From positions 53,972-117,971 of the forward strand of contig CAYLLN010000010.1 of NCBI GenBank assembly GCA_964384375.1: a stretch of 64,000 bases of DNA, read 5' to 3'. The stretch is from CAYLLN01 sp964384375 (GTDB taxonomy: Bacteria > Planctomycetota > Planctomycetia > Pirellulales > Pirellulaceae). The position numbers and the translations under genes were made by a program. Each line of letters starts with the position of its first letter. The first letter of the stretch is position 1. The notes under the pieces are model-generated. The model was not told where the DNA came from. It searched no databases and saw only the letters and a program-made list of their open reading frames with translations. Below are positions 8,625 through 18,292 of the stretch, one piece after another.

Positions 8625-9773
8625 CTAGGCAGCACGCCGGCTCGGAGCGGATTGCGTCGCATTGTCCGTAGCGGCATCCTGCTCCGCCTTCCGCCTGCGA
8701 TACGGGAAGAACCGCTTCCATCGTTGAATCGGCTGCTCCATGACCTGCCAGGAAACCCAGGCCAGTGCGATGGTAATGGCCGAGAGGAGCAGGATTCGGG
8801 TCGGCAGGCCACGGCTGACCCAGCGGGGCAAATCGAGCGTCCGAACCAGTGGCCCCAGCATATGGGGGGCGAAATTGTGGATCACGTAGAGCCCGTAGCT
8901 GATGGTCCCCAGCCCAACGAGTGCCCGGTTTTCCAGCACGCGCCCGACCGGCCCGCGGAAACCCGTTGCCGCCCGTTCGATCAACCACACGAACACCAGC
9001 AGCACACTTTGCTGCTGTAGCCAGAAGAGCAGCGGATGCCCGAAGCCGATGCGCTGCAGCAATTCTGCACCGAGCCAGCACGGCAAACCGATTTGCAGGG
9101 CGAGTGTCCCCCATCGCGCCCGCTGGGCACGATCGTCGATCAGGGCCAATAGCGCCCCGATACCCAGAGCGTCGGTACAAAGCCAAGGGAGCGTCGTCAT
9201 CACCGGGCTGCTGATGCCGGCGATCGCGAGCACGAGCCATGCCCCCGCCGTTGCCACGACGGTGCCGATGACCGTGACCTTCAGCCAGCGTGCCGGCACA
9301 AACATGATGACGAAGGGCCAGACAAGATAGAACTGCTCTTCGACTGCCAGCGACCAGAAGTGCGAGATGACGCCGTTCCAGTTGCCGCGCAGATAGAAGT
9401 AGAAGTTAGCCGTGTACATCAGCGTCCAGCCGAGCGTCTCGCGCACCGGCGGCAAAGCACATAGTGCCGCTAACAGGAGCACCGCATAGTACAGCGGCAT
9501 CAAGCGTAGAAACCGTCGGGCGTAAAAGCTCCGGAGTGCAAACCAACCACCCCCCGGCGATTCGCTGGCCGCTTTCCGACAGTCGAGCAAAATCGCCGTA
9601 ATCAGAAAACCGGAAAGCACGAAGAACAGCTTGACGCCGTAGGGCCCCCACAGAATGCCGCCGTGCAGTTCGTGCGGCGCCCAGTGTGACCACGCCACCG
9701 CCGCCACGGCGATCGCCCGCAGCGCGTCAAGCTGCGGCATGTATTCGCGGCCGTGGTAGGGGGTGCTGATCAT
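8625..9773 (-). CDS. Acyltransferase 3 family membrane protein (OafA-like)
   Basis: A 382-aa integral membrane acyltransferase of the acyltransferase_3 family, which O-acylates sugars of surface glycans. The N-terminus has the family signature PQLDALRAIAVAAVAWSHW with the key His, followed by GVKLFFVLSGFLITAIL. RRFLRLMPLYYAVL and ISHFWSLAVEEQFYLVWP are also typical. About ten membrane segments are visible. Start ATG 9773; ATG 9740 (MPQLDALR) is an alternative. It is divergent from the glycan cluster starting at 10077, which fits a role in decorating that glycan (inference). Confidence 0.92.
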   Translation of the reverse strand: MISTPYHGREYMPQLDALRAIAVAAVAWSHWAPHELHGGILWGPYGVKLFFVLSGFLITAILLDCRKAASESPGGGWFALRSFYARRFLRLMPLYYAVLLLAALCALPPVRETLGWTLMYTANFYFYLRGNWNGVISHFWSLAVEEQFYLVWPFVIMFVPARWLKVTVIGTVVATAGAWLVLAIAGISSPVMTTLPWLCTDALGIGALLALIDDRAQRARWGTLALQIGLPCWLGAELLQRIGFGHPLLFWLQQQSVLLVFVWLIERAATGFRGPVGRVLENRALVGLGTISYGLYVIHNFAPHMLGPLVRTLDLPRWVSRGLPTRILLLSAITIALAWVSWQVMEQPIQRWKRFFPYRRRKAEQDAATDNATQSAPSRRAA

Positions 9774-10076
9774 CGCAAGTAGGTCCGGCCGGCAAAGTAG
9801 GTCCCGCCGGCTCGGCGGGACTTAGTGCGGTGGAGTTCATCTCGTTCGGCGCAAGGTCCACCTCGGCAAGGCGGACCTACCGGCGTGGTGGAATTAGCAA
9901 ACGGGGCAAGCTGCGTCAACAGCAGTTCGCTTAGGCACGGTTATGCCGGCTGTACGGGCTAGCGAACTGAATCGGTCCGTTTGCGCGGTGTCAATTTCAT
10001 TGAACAGCCCCGCGCGCCAACTAGGCTGAACTTCACCTTCTCGTCTCGACACTCGTCACTTCGCCGCACCTCTCGC
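9774..10076. repeat. Intergenic region with CGGC-loop hairpins
   Basis: Divergent intergenic region of 303 bases. A perfect 8-bp stem lies at 9801-9821 (GTCCCGCC, loop GGCTC, GGCGGGAC). A second hairpin is at 9855-9877 (GGTCC...CGGCA...GGACC). Both are framed by AAGTAGGTC or GGACCTAC-like ends, and a related hairpin occurs at 53646-53668. Promoters for both flanking genes should lie here, but no clear -35/-10 pair could be picked. Confidence 0.6.
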
Positions 10077-11123
10077 ATGACCGCTCTGGCTGAAATTCCC
10101 GTTGAAATGGGTCGCGAAAGCCGCATGGCTGAGGGTGCGAACCGCGAGGAGTCAGCCTGCACCTACTGCGGCCATGTGGAGTTCGTACCGCTGTATCGCG
10201 GCATTCGGGACCGACTTGGTTTCGTCGCCGGCGACTGGTCGTATGTTGCTTGCGAGACATGCGGATCGGCGATGCTGCAACCCTTCCCGCGCACCGAAGA
10301 ATTGCCCGCGTTTTATCCTCCCGTCTATACGTTCTCGCCCGAACTGGCCAAGAGTTCGCTCAAGCGACTCCTGTCGAGCGTCGAATACAGGCTTTTCTTC
10401 CGGCCGATTTATCGAGCCCAGGTCCGCATCGTCGATCGTCATGTCCGCTCGCGCGATCGGAAGCCCGGCAAGCTGCTCGACATTGGCTGCGGACGCGGCC
10501 TACGGTTGCTTGATTTTCAGCGGCTGGGTTACGGCGTGCATGGCATGGACTTCGTGGCCGACTCGGTTGAATACGTCCAAAACACGCTCGGCATTCCCGC
10601 CGTCTCGAGCGATGCCGGCAACCTGGCCGATTGCTTTCCACCGCACACGTTCGATGTGATCACGGCGTTTCACGTCGTCGAGCACGTGACCGAACTCGAT
10701 TCGGCAATGCGAGCAGTTCGCCGCCTCCTTCGCCCCGGCGGCTGGTTCGCTGCCGCAGTGCCACTCGTCGATAGTCCGCAGTCGCGAGTTCTGGGCAAGC
10801 GCTGGATCGCCGTCGCTGACGCCCCGCGGCACGTTGCCGTTCCCAGCCGCTTGGGGATGAAGAAGCTCTGCAATCGCTACGGCTTCGATCCGGCGTCACT
10901 GGTGATTGCCGCCGACTCGGCCCTCTCGAACGCGGCCCTCATCCCAATGTCGCTATTACCGGGAAGCTCGACGACGGATTCGTACTCGGGTGGTCGCCTG
11001 CTCGCCACCGCTCAGCGTCTGATCGCCGCGGCCTGCACGTTTCCCGCCTGGCTCGCAGCCTTCACCGAAAACCTGCTCGCCACTCCCGGCCAGTGCATCG
11101 CGCTCATGCAGAAGCCCCGCTAA
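10077..11123 (+). CDS. SAM-dependent methyltransferase with N-terminal zinc-like motif
   Basis: A 348-aa class I methyltransferase. The N-terminal region carries two Cys pairs (CTYCG and CETCG, about 30 residues apart), like the zinc-binding head of sugar C-methyltransferase relatives. The SAM motif I is LLDIGCGRGLRLLDF, and motif II/III residues follow (VITAFHVVEHV, LRPGGWFAAAVP). Start ATG 10077 leaves a natural N-terminus; ATG 10107 and 10122 are alternatives. First gene of a glycan-biosynthesis run, so it probably methylates a sugar or a lipid-linked glycan (inference). Confidence 0.85.
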   Translation: MTALAEIPVEMGRESRMAEGANREESACTYCGHVEFVPLYRGIRDRLGFVAGDWSYVACETCGSAMLQPFPRTEELPAFYPPVYTFSPELAKSSLKRLLSSVEYRLFFRPIYRAQVRIVDRHVRSRDRKPGKLLDIGCGRGLRLLDFQRLGYGVHGMDFVADSVEYVQNTLGIPAVSSDAGNLADCFPPHTFDVITAFHVVEHVTELDSAMRAVRRLLRPGGWFAAAVPLVDSPQSRVLGKRWIAVADAPRHVAVPSRLGMKKLCNRYGFDPASLVIAADSALSNAALIPMSLLPGSSTTDSYSGGRLLATAQRLIAAACTFPAWLAAFTENLLATPGQCIALMQKPR

Positions 11124-11129
11124 TCCTCG

Positions 11130-11870
11130 ATGTCCACCCTTGAACGCATATCGTTGCTTCGCTTTGCTCCGCCCTGGGTGCGGCATCAGCACCTCGCGCG
11201 CTACGAGTGGGCGGCAGAACTGTGCCGCGGCAAGAACGTCGTCGATGCCGCCTGCGGCACGGGCTATGGGAGTGCGATTCTTGCCCGAGAGGGAGCAGGT
11301 CGGGTTCAAGGTTTTGATCTGTCGCCCGAAGCGATCGAAGAGGCCCGCGCTGCCTATGCCGACCAAGCTAAGTTCCAAGTGGCCGACGTCGCCGCCCTGC
11401 CGCTCGATTCAGCCAGCACAGACGTCTTTGTCTCGTTCGAGACGATCGAGCACCTGCCCGAAGAACACGGTCTGTTACGCGAGGCGTGCCGCGTCCTCCG
11501 CCCCGAGGGAATGTTCCTCTGCTCGTCCCCCAATCGCTCGATCACGAATCCCGGCACCGACATCGACGATCAACCCTTCAACCTGCATCACATCCGCGAG
11601 TACACGCCCGAGGAATTCGACGGCTTGCTTCGCGGGTATTTTGGCCGCGTTGAGTGGTTCGGCCAAACGCTCTTCACTCATCACTGGAAACAAACGCTCG
11701 CCGCCACGGCAGCCGCCAGCCGGCCGCTCGCCGTCAAGTTACACCAGGCCCGCAAGCTGCTTGCCTCGCCGCTGGATCGCCGCATTCGCCACATGCCGCA
11801 GCCCTTCAGCCGCAATCAGCATCCCGAATTTCTCGTGGCCCTGTGCCGCCAACCGCTTACACGTCGCTAA
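11130..11870 (+). CDS. SAM-dependent methyltransferase (Methyltransf_11 type)
   Basis: A 246-aa class I methyltransferase. Motif I is VVDAACGTGYGSAIL. The acidic residue after strand 2 is in VQGFDLSPEAIEEA. The post-motif is DVFVSFETIEHLPEEHGLL and RVLRPEGMFLCSSPN. It starts 6 bases after the previous methyltransferase stops, so the two are co-transcribed. No zinc-like head. Target unknown; context suggests surface glycan modification. Confidence 0.87.
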   Translation: MSTLERISLLRFAPPWVRHQHLARYEWAAELCRGKNVVDAACGTGYGSAILAREGAGRVQGFDLSPEAIEEARAAYADQAKFQVADVAALPLDSASTDVFVSFETIEHLPEEHGLLREACRVLRPEGMFLCSSPNRSITNPGTDIDDQPFNLHHIREYTPEEFDGLLRGYFGRVEWFGQTLFTHHWKQTLAATAAASRPLAVKLHQARKLLASPLDRRIRHMPQPFSRNQHPEFLVALCRQPLTRR

Positions 11871-11888
11871 CCACTACGGAGCAACACC

Positions 11889-12920
11889 ATGACTCGCGTC
11901 CTTATCACCGGCCTTTCCGGCTTCGTCGGCCATCACGTCGCCGAAGGCGTTCTCAAAAACACCGACTGGGAGGTGATCGGCCTCGATCGCTACCACCACA
12001 GCGGCACGATGAGCCGCATCATGGACATCGACACGTGGGAGGAGCATAAACACCGCGTGCGGCTCTATTGGCACGATCTGCGGTCGCCCATCAACCCGAT
12101 GCTGGCTCGCGACATCGGCCGCGTCGATTATGTATTTCACATTGCCGCATCGAGCCACGTCGATCGCTCGATCGACGATCCGATGGCGTTCGTCATGGAC
12201 AACGTCGTCGGCACGTGCAACATCCTGAACTATGGCCGCACGCTCCCGCACCTCAAGAAGCTGTTCTATTTCTCGACCGACGAGGTCTTTGGCCCGGCTC
12301 CGGAAGGAATCGCCTACAAGGAATGGGACCGCTACAACTCGGGCAATCCGTATGCGGCAACCAAGGCGGGCGGCGAGGAACTCGCTCTCTCGTTTCACAA
12401 TACGTACAAGCTCCCGCTCGTCGTCACGCACGGGATGAACATCTTTGGCGAGCGGCAGCACCCGGAGAAGTTCGTTCCACTCGTGATTCGCCGCTGCCTG
12501 ACCGGCGAGAAGGTCTATATCCACAGCAACGCCGCCAAGACCAAAGCCGGCAGCCGGTTCTACATTCACGCTCGGAACGTTGGCGCGGCCATGCTGTTCC
12601 TCTGCGAGCATGGTCAGCTCGGCGACAAATACAACATCGTCGGCGAGAAGGAAGTCTCGAACCTTGACCTCGCCCTGCTCATTGAGCGGTGCGTGCAAGA
12701 GGTCGAGCCGTCGGCCCGCCTCGACTGGGAGATGGTCGATTTCCACTCCAGCCGGCCGGGGCACGACCTGCGTTACGCCCTCGATGGCCGCAAACTCCGC
12801 GACATGGGCTTCGACTTCCCCAAGACCTTTGAAGAGAGCATGCGGAAGGTCGTGCATTGGTCGCTCGAAAACCGCAAGTGGCTGCTGATGGAAGAGACGG
12901 CCGAGTTGGCCCGTTCCTAA
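11889..12920 (+). CDS. NAD-dependent nucleotide-sugar epimerase/dehydratase
   Basis: A 343-aa extended short-chain dehydrogenase. The Rossmann motif GLSGFVGHHVAEG is at the N-terminus, the catalytic Tyr-Lys pair is NPYAATKAG, and FSTDEVFG carries the Asp-Glu pair seen in 4,6-dehydratases such as RmlB and Gmd. Length fits dTDP-glucose 4,6-dehydratase (about 340-360). It would make a 4-keto-6-deoxy nucleotide sugar for the glycan cluster; exact nucleotide and sugar are not resolved. It starts 18 bases after the previous gene. Confidence 0.87.
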   Translation: MTRVLITGLSGFVGHHVAEGVLKNTDWEVIGLDRYHHSGTMSRIMDIDTWEEHKHRVRLYWHDLRSPINPMLARDIGRVDYVFHIAASSHVDRSIDDPMAFVMDNVVGTCNILNYGRTLPHLKKLFYFSTDEVFGPAPEGIAYKEWDRYNSGNPYAATKAGGEELALSFHNTYKLPLVVTHGMNIFGERQHPEKFVPLVIRRCLTGEKVYIHSNAAKTKAGSRFYIHARNVGAAMLFLCEHGQLGDKYNIVGEKEVSNLDLALLIERCVQEVEPSARLDWEMVDFHSSRPGHDLRYALDGRKLRDMGFDFPKTFEESMRKVVHWSLENRKWLLMEETAELARS

Positions 12921-13010
12921 GCACTCAAGCAATTGCCTTGGCGAGGGGGGGTCGTGAGCCCCCTGAGTCAACATCTCTGACTGGACGGGCGTGAAATTGC
13001 CCGAAGTTTC

Positions 13011-14126
13011 GTGCCGATCGCATCACCACCTGCAGAACTGCTCCGATCATCTGCGAGCGATGATGCGCCGATAAGTTCCGCCCAACCCCTCGTCTCAATC
13101 ATCCTCGTCAACACCAACGAATTGCACCACCTTCGCCGCTGCCTCCCGGCAATCGACCGACAGGCGTATGCGAACTACGAGGTGGTGCTCGTCGATAACG
13201 CCTCGACCGACGGCAGCCTCGCGTGGGTTCACGAACTCTTCCCAGACGTTCGCATCATCGAAAACGGCTGCAACTTGGGCTACGCCGGCGCGAACAACGT
13301 CGGCTTCGAGCACGCCCGTGGCGATCTTGTCGCCGTCCTCAATCCCGATACCGAGGTCGATCCGAACTGGCTCGATGAACTGGTCGCTGCACTGGAGGCG
13401 AACCCAGCTGCCGGCCTAACGACTCCCAAGATCGTGCAGATGGACCGGCCGGAGCGCATCAACGCCTGCGGCAACGATGTGACGATGACCGGCCTTACGT
13501 TCTGCCGCGGCCTCGATCAGTCGCGCGATGCCTATCCAGCGGACGAGCGAGTCGCCGCCGTTTCCGGAGCCGCTTTCGTCATTCGCAAGGACGTGCTCCG
13601 GGAGATCGGCCCCTTTGACGAAACCTTCTTCGTCTATTTCGAGGATACCGATCTCTCGCTGCGAGCCCTGCTTGCTGGTTACGACTGCCTCTACGTCCCC
13701 ACGGCCATCGTTCAGCACAAGTACGTCTTCAAGCTCAGCCCGCGCAAGTGCTTCTATCAGGAGCGCAATCGGTACGTCGCCCTGCTGCGGCTCTTTCGCT
13801 GGCCAACGCTGCTCGCCCTCATGCCCTCGCTCCTCCTCAGCGAGCTGATCGTCTGGAGCTACCTGCTCCTCCGCGGGCCGCGAACGATGTGGGCCAAGTT
13901 CACCAGCTATTTCGCCGTGCTCGCCGCCCTGCCGCGAATCATCCGCCAGCGCCGCAAGGTGCAGTCGCTCCGGCGGGTCAGCGATCGCGAAATTCTGGCT
14001 CGCTTTGGCACCAGGCTGACGCTCGCGCAAACCGCTTCTCCCTGGCTTCGCACCGCTGCCGAGCGCGTGCTCAACCCACTAATCCAAGTACTGGCCGCCG
14101 TGACCCGCTTTGTTGTTCGCTGGTAA
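13011..14126 (+). CDS. Glycosyltransferase family 2 (rhamnosyltransferase-like)
   Basis: A 371-aa GT2 enzyme with GTG start 13011; no ATG start fits the frame. The GT-A core reads VSIILVNTNELHHLRRCL, VVLVDNASTDGS, NLGYAGANNVGFEHA and VLNPDTEVDPNW (DxD-like). The later FDETFFVYFEDTDLSLRA block is typical of rhamnosyltransferases of the WbbL type. A hydrophobic C-terminal part (about residues 255-330) suggests membrane association. It probably transfers a sugar to a lipid-linked acceptor at the inner face of the cytoplasmic membrane. Confidence 0.88.
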   Translation: MPIASPPAELLRSSASDDAPISSAQPLVSIILVNTNELHHLRRCLPAIDRQAYANYEVVLVDNASTDGSLAWVHELFPDVRIIENGCNLGYAGANNVGFEHARGDLVAVLNPDTEVDPNWLDELVAALEANPAAGLTTPKIVQMDRPERINACGNDVTMTGLTFCRGLDQSRDAYPADERVAAVSGAAFVIRKDVLREIGPFDETFFVYFEDTDLSLRALLAGYDCLYVPTAIVQHKYVFKLSPRKCFYQERNRYVALLRLFRWPTLLALMPSLLLSELIVWSYLLLRGPRTMWAKFTSYFAVLAALPRIIRQRRKVQSLRRVSDREILARFGTRLTLAQTASPWLRTAAERVLNPLIQVLAAVTRFVVRW

Positions 14127-14155
14127 TCGCCGACTTGCTTCCCTGAGCTTGCATC

Positions 14156-15235
14156 ATGATTCAGCGCCTGGAACATTACGATTTTGACCTCGCCGACCTG
14201 CCGGCCGAGTCGCTGTACGACGAGCTGTCGCAGTATCGCATCGCCGTCGTCATCCCCGCCTACAACGAAGAGCGGCACATCGCCGACGTGATCGCGTCGG
14301 TGCCGACCTTTGTGCGGCACATTATCGTCGTCGAAGACTGCGGCCAGGACCGCACTGCCGAAGTTGTCGATCAGATCGCGGCCGACGATTCTCGTGTGCT
14401 GCTTGTGCGACACGAGAAGAATCAAGGCGTTGGCGGCGCGATGGTCAGCGGCTTTCAGCAGGCGATCGAACTCGGGGCACAAATCGTCGTGAAGATGGAT
14501 GGCGATGGGCAGATGTCGGCTGACTATCTGGCCGATCTCGTTGAGCCGCTCGTCCGCGGCCAGGCCGATATGGCCAAAGGGAACCGCTTTCACGACTTTG
14601 CCTCGCTCGCCCGCATGCCTTTCGTCCGCCGGCTGGGAAACGTTGGCCTGAGCTTCCTCACGAAGATGTCGGTCGGCTACTGGACCTGCTTCGATCCCTG
14701 CAACGGCTACATCGCCATCCGGGGCGAAGTCCTCCGCCGGCTGCCGCTCGACAAGCTGCACCGTTCGTATTTCTTTGAAACGTCGCTGCTCTCACAGATG
14801 TACCTGCTTGGCGCCGTCGTCGCCGATGTGCCGATGCCCGCCATCTATGGCGACGAGGTTTCGCACCTGTCGGTGTCGCGCGTGCTGCTTGAATTTCCCC
14901 CCAAGCTCTTCGCGTCACTCGTGCGGCGGCTCTTCCTGAAGAACTTGCTGTTCGATTTCTCGATGCTCAGCATTTATGCCCTCGCGGCCATGTTGTTCCT
15001 CACGGTCGGCGTCACCTACGGCGGCCTGAACTGGATCATGTACGCGATGGCCGGCGAACCTGCGCCAACTGGAACCGTCGTCATTCCCGCGATGCTGATT
15101 ACGCTCGGCGTGCAATTTCTGCTCTCGGCCGTGAACGAGGATCTGCGAGCCGTCCCCAGTCGGACGCTGACGAGGCCGCTTGCGATGATCACTAATCGTG
15201 AACGAGCAGCCGATGTCGTTGCGGTTCGATCCTAA
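14156..15235 (+). CDS. Glycosyltransferase family 2 (dolichyl-phosphate mannose synthase-like)
   Basis: A 359-aa polyprenyl-phosphate sugar transferase. Motifs: IAVVIPAYNEERHIADVI, HIIVVEDCGQDRTAEVV, NQGVGGAMVSGFQQAIE, VVKMDGDGQMSADYL (the DxD-like site is DGDGQM) and FDPCNGYIAIRGEVLRRL. The C-terminus holds two membrane segments (about residues 265-330). It probably loads a sugar onto undecaprenyl phosphate for use by a membrane glycosyltransferase; the next gene has that kind of topology. Confidence 0.88.
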   Translation: MIQRLEHYDFDLADLPAESLYDELSQYRIAVVIPAYNEERHIADVIASVPTFVRHIIVVEDCGQDRTAEVVDQIAADDSRVLLVRHEKNQGVGGAMVSGFQQAIELGAQIVVKMDGDGQMSADYLADLVEPLVRGQADMAKGNRFHDFASLARMPFVRRLGNVGLSFLTKMSVGYWTCFDPCNGYIAIRGEVLRRLPLDKLHRSYFFETSLLSQMYLLGAVVADVPMPAIYGDEVSHLSVSRVLLEFPPKLFASLVRRLFLKNLLFDFSMLSIYALAAMLFLTVGVTYGGLNWIMYAMAGEPAPTGTVVIPAMLITLGVQFLLSAVNEDLRAVPSRTLTRPLAMITNRERAADVVAVRS

Positions 15236-15259
15236 CTGCTTAGCGACGCTAAACACGTC

Positions 15260-17212
15260 ATGTCCACACCAACACAAACCGAACCGATTGCCTGGCCCGC
15301 CACGGGCCTTGCGCGGCATGTGAAGCTCGCGATCCTGCTGGTGATCATCACGCTCTTGGTTTATGCCAACAGCCTCGCCGCGCCGTTCTTGTTCGACGAT
15401 TGGCTCTTCATCGGCGAGGACGGCATCATTCGCCTCGTGTGGAAATGGGATTCGTGGCGGTACCTCAACCGGGCGTTCGCGACCTGGACGCTACAGCTCA
15501 ACTACGAGTGGGGTGGAGGCTTCTATCCCTGGAAGTACCGGCTGACGAATGTGGTGATTCACATTGCTGCCGGGCTAACGTTGTTTGGATTGGTGCGGCG
15601 GACCGTGCTGATTGTCGCATCAACCCGACGCGCCAGCGAGGATGAGAATGCGACCCAAGAGCGTGCCGATTGGCTCGCCGCGGCGGTGGCGTTGCTCTGG
15701 CTCGTCCACCCGCTGCAATCCGAGGCCGTGACCTATGTCGTGCAGCGATACGAATCGCTCATGGGCCTGTTCTTCCTGCTGACGATGTACTTCGCTGTCC
15801 GCGGCTCGCAGTCGCAGCAGCCGCGGGATTGGTACATTGCCGCGGTCGTAGCTGCCACGATCGGCGCCGCGTGCAAGGAAGTGATCGCCGTCGTGCCGCT
15901 GGTCATTGCGCTCTACGACCGGGCGTTTCTGACGGCACGCTGGCGCGAGGTATGGCAAAAGCGTTGGCCGCTCTATGCGGGCCTCTTGCTGCCGGTCACA
16001 TTCGTGCTGTATTCGACGCGGAATCTCTTGATCGGCGACGAAGTGACGGCCGCCGGCTTTGCGATGAAGGACGTGACTGCGTGGGAATACCTCCGCTCGC
16101 AGCCTGGCGTGATCCTGCACTACCTGCGACTCGCAATCTGGCCAGACCGGCTGATCTTGGACTACGGCTGGCCGGTGGCTGACTCGCCGCTGGCGATCTA
16201 TGGCCTCGGCGCGATCATCGTGGCTCTCGTTGTCGCGAGTCTATGGGCCATGTGGCGGCATCCCCGGATTGGCTTCCTGGGGATGACGTTCTTCCTGATT
16301 CTGGCGCCGACGTCGAGCATCATGCCGATCAAGGATCTGGCGTTCGAGCATCGCATGTACCTGCCGCTAGCGGCACTTGCCGTGCTCGTCGTGCTCGCGG
16401 CTGACTGGGTGCTCCGCAAATTGCCGCTGGCAGCCTCTGTGCAAGGGCAAGCGGCTCTGGTGCTCGTCGCGGTCATTGCCGGATCGCTCGGCTTGCGAAC
16501 GGTCCTCCGCAATCGCGACTATGCCGACGAGACCGCCATCTGGAAGCAGTGCATCGAGAACAATCCGCTGCATCCGCGGCCGTATCGCATTCTGGCCGAT
16601 GTTTTCCAAAAGGCCGATCCGCACTTGGCGATCGACTTCTATCACGAGGCGCTGGCCAAGAATCCGGAGATTTACTGGCTGTGGGTCGATCTGGGAAACG
16701 CACAGCTTAAGCGTGGCCGTATTGAAGAAGCGATCGCCGCTTACGAGAAGGCGGTTGCCTTGGAGCCGAACGTCGCGACGGCCCATCTCAATCTGAGCCG
16801 GCTGCGCATGCGGACAGGAGACTTCGCCGGGGCAATCGCTGCCGCGAGAAAGGCCGCGGAAGTTCAGCCGAAGGATGCCGTCGCACAAAAGCAACTCGCG
16901 TGGCTGCTCGCCACGGCCGACGACGAGACCGTCCGCAACGGCGAGCACGCGATTTCCATCCTCAAGAAGCTGCCGCAGGATCCCAAGCGGATCGACATTC
17001 AGTACCTGGAAGTCCTCTCCGCCGCGCATGCCGAAGCGGGGCAGTTTGACGAGGCGATTTCCGCGGCCGAGCAAGCGCTCGCCGAGGCCCGCAAGATCCA
17101 CAGCCGCCGCGTCCCTGAATTTGAAGCGCGCGTGCAGCTTTACCAATCGCACCGACCGTTTCGGACGCAGGCCAATGTGACGGTTGGCGTTAACGCTCAG
17201 GCAAAGCTGTAG
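15260..17212 (+). CDS. Polytopic membrane protein with C-terminal TPR repeats
   Basis: A 650-aa protein. The N-terminal two-thirds has about ten membrane segments with blocks typical of GT-C/TMTC-like proteins: SLAAPFLFDDWLFIGEDG, WKYRLTNVVIHIAAGL, LVHPLQSEAVTYVVQRYESL and KDLAFEHRMYLPLAAL. The C-terminal third (about 440-620) consists of tetratricopeptide repeats, for example YWLWVDLGNAQLKRGRIEEA and AAYEKAVALEPNVATAHLN. By resemblance it may be a lipid-linked-sugar dependent O-glycosyltransferase. Last gene of the glycan cluster. Confidence 0.82.
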   Translation: MSTPTQTEPIAWPATGLARHVKLAILLVIITLLVYANSLAAPFLFDDWLFIGEDGIIRLVWKWDSWRYLNRAFATWTLQLNYEWGGGFYPWKYRLTNVVIHIAAGLTLFGLVRRTVLIVASTRRASEDENATQERADWLAAAVALLWLVHPLQSEAVTYVVQRYESLMGLFFLLTMYFAVRGSQSQQPRDWYIAAVVAATIGAACKEVIAVVPLVIALYDRAFLTARWREVWQKRWPLYAGLLLPVTFVLYSTRNLLIGDEVTAAGFAMKDVTAWEYLRSQPGVILHYLRLAIWPDRLILDYGWPVADSPLAIYGLGAIIVALVVASLWAMWRHPRIGFLGMTFFLILAPTSSIMPIKDLAFEHRMYLPLAALAVLVVLAADWVLRKLPLAASVQGQAALVLVAVIAGSLGLRTVLRNRDYADETAIWKQCIENNPLHPRPYRILADVFQKADPHLAIDFYHEALAKNPEIYWLWVDLGNAQLKRGRIEEAIAAYEKAVALEPNVATAHLNLSRLRMRTGDFAGAIAAARKAAEVQPKDAVAQKQLAWLLATADDETVRNGEHAISILKKLPQDPKRIDIQYLEVLSAAHAEAGQFDEAISAAEQALAEARKIHSRRVPEFEARVQLYQSHRPFRTQANVTVGVNAQAKL

Positions 17213-17227
17213 AGAAAGTGGTTGAGA

Positions 17228-18292
17228 CTACTTCCACACCACCGCCCGCGGGCCCGACTGAATCGTCCCCAGCGTCCAGGCCGGCAGGTTGAATTCGGCC
17301 AGCATCGAGCGAATCGTGTTCTCGAAGTACGGATCGAAGACGAGCACGAGGCCGATCCCCATGTTGAAGACGCGCTCCATTTCGTCGTCGTCGATGTTGC
17401 CCAGCCCTTGCAGCCAGTGAAAGACCGGCGGCACTTGCCAGCTCGATTGGTCGAGAACGGCACGCGTTCCCTCGGGCAGAACTCGCTCCAGATTGTCGCG
17501 CAGGCCGCCGCCGGTGATGTGGGCGATCCCGTGGACGACGTTCTTGTGGCGATAGTGCTGCAGAATCTTGCGGACGGGGCGCGCGTAAATCCGCGTCGGC
17601 GTGAGCAGGGCATCGCCGACCGTTTGGCCACCTAGTTCCGGCACTTCGTCGCGGACCCCGAGCCCTGCCATGTCGAACACGACCTTCCGCACCAGGCTGT
17701 AGCCGTTGCTGTGCAGGCCGCTCGACGCGATGCCGAGGACCGTATCACCCGGTGCGATCGAATGGCCGTCAATCAGATGCTTGCGTTCGACGACGCCGAC
17801 GCAAAAACCGGCCAGGTCGTAATCGCCGCGGGCATAAATATCGGGCATGATCGCCGTTTCGCCGCCGAGCAAGGCACAGTCGGCCTCCACGCAGCCGTCG
17901 CTCACGCCGCGGACCACCGCCTCCAGCCGCTCCGGATCGTCGTGCGACATGGCGACGTAGTCGAGGAAGAACAGCGGCTCCGCTCCGCAGCAGAGGGCAT
18001 CGTTCACGCTCATCGCCACGAGGTCGATGCCGACCGTGTCGTGCTTATCGACGAGCACGGCGACCTTCAGTTTCGTTCCCACGCCGTCGGTGCAGCTCAC
18101 CAGCACCGGGTCTTCGTAGTTCCGCGAGAAGAGCCGGCTGGCGAAGTCGAGCTTGAAAAGCCCAGCAAAGCCACCATCGAGCTTCATCACCCGCGGCGAA
18201 AACGTGCGGTGCATGAGCCGCGGCAGGCGAGTCATGGCCTCGTCGTACACGGCGAGGTCCACGCCAGCGTCTTTGTAAGTGGCTTTGGCCAT
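17228..18292 (-). CDS. purM: Phosphoribosylformylglycinamidine cyclo-ligase
   Basis: A 354-aa AIR synthetase (fifth step of purine synthesis: FGAM plus ATP to AIR). The start MAKATYKDAGVDL at 18292 matches the family N-terminus; the longer frame is upstream DNA. Motifs present: GGFAGLFKLD, LVSCTDGVGTKLKVA, DTVGIDLVAMSVNDALCCGA, LLGGETAIMPDIY and HITGGGLRDNLERVLP. Length matches E. coli PurM (345). It is convergent with the glycan cluster, ends 15 bases apart from it, and stands alone. Confidence 0.97.
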   Translation of the reverse strand: MAKATYKDAGVDLAVYDEAMTRLPRLMHRTFSPRVMKLDGGFAGLFKLDFASRLFSRNYEDPVLVSCTDGVGTKLKVAVLVDKHDTVGIDLVAMSVNDALCCGAEPLFFLDYVAMSHDDPERLEAVVRGVSDGCVEADCALLGGETAIMPDIYARGDYDLAGFCVGVVERKHLIDGHSIAPGDTVLGIASSGLHSNGYSLVRKVVFDMAGLGVRDEVPELGGQTVGDALLTPTRIYARPVRKILQHYRHKNVVHGIAHITGGGLRDNLERVLPEGTRAVLDQSSWQVPPVFHWLQGLGNIDDDEMERVFNMGIGLVLVFDPYFENTIRSMLAEFNLPAWTLGTIQSGPRAVVWK

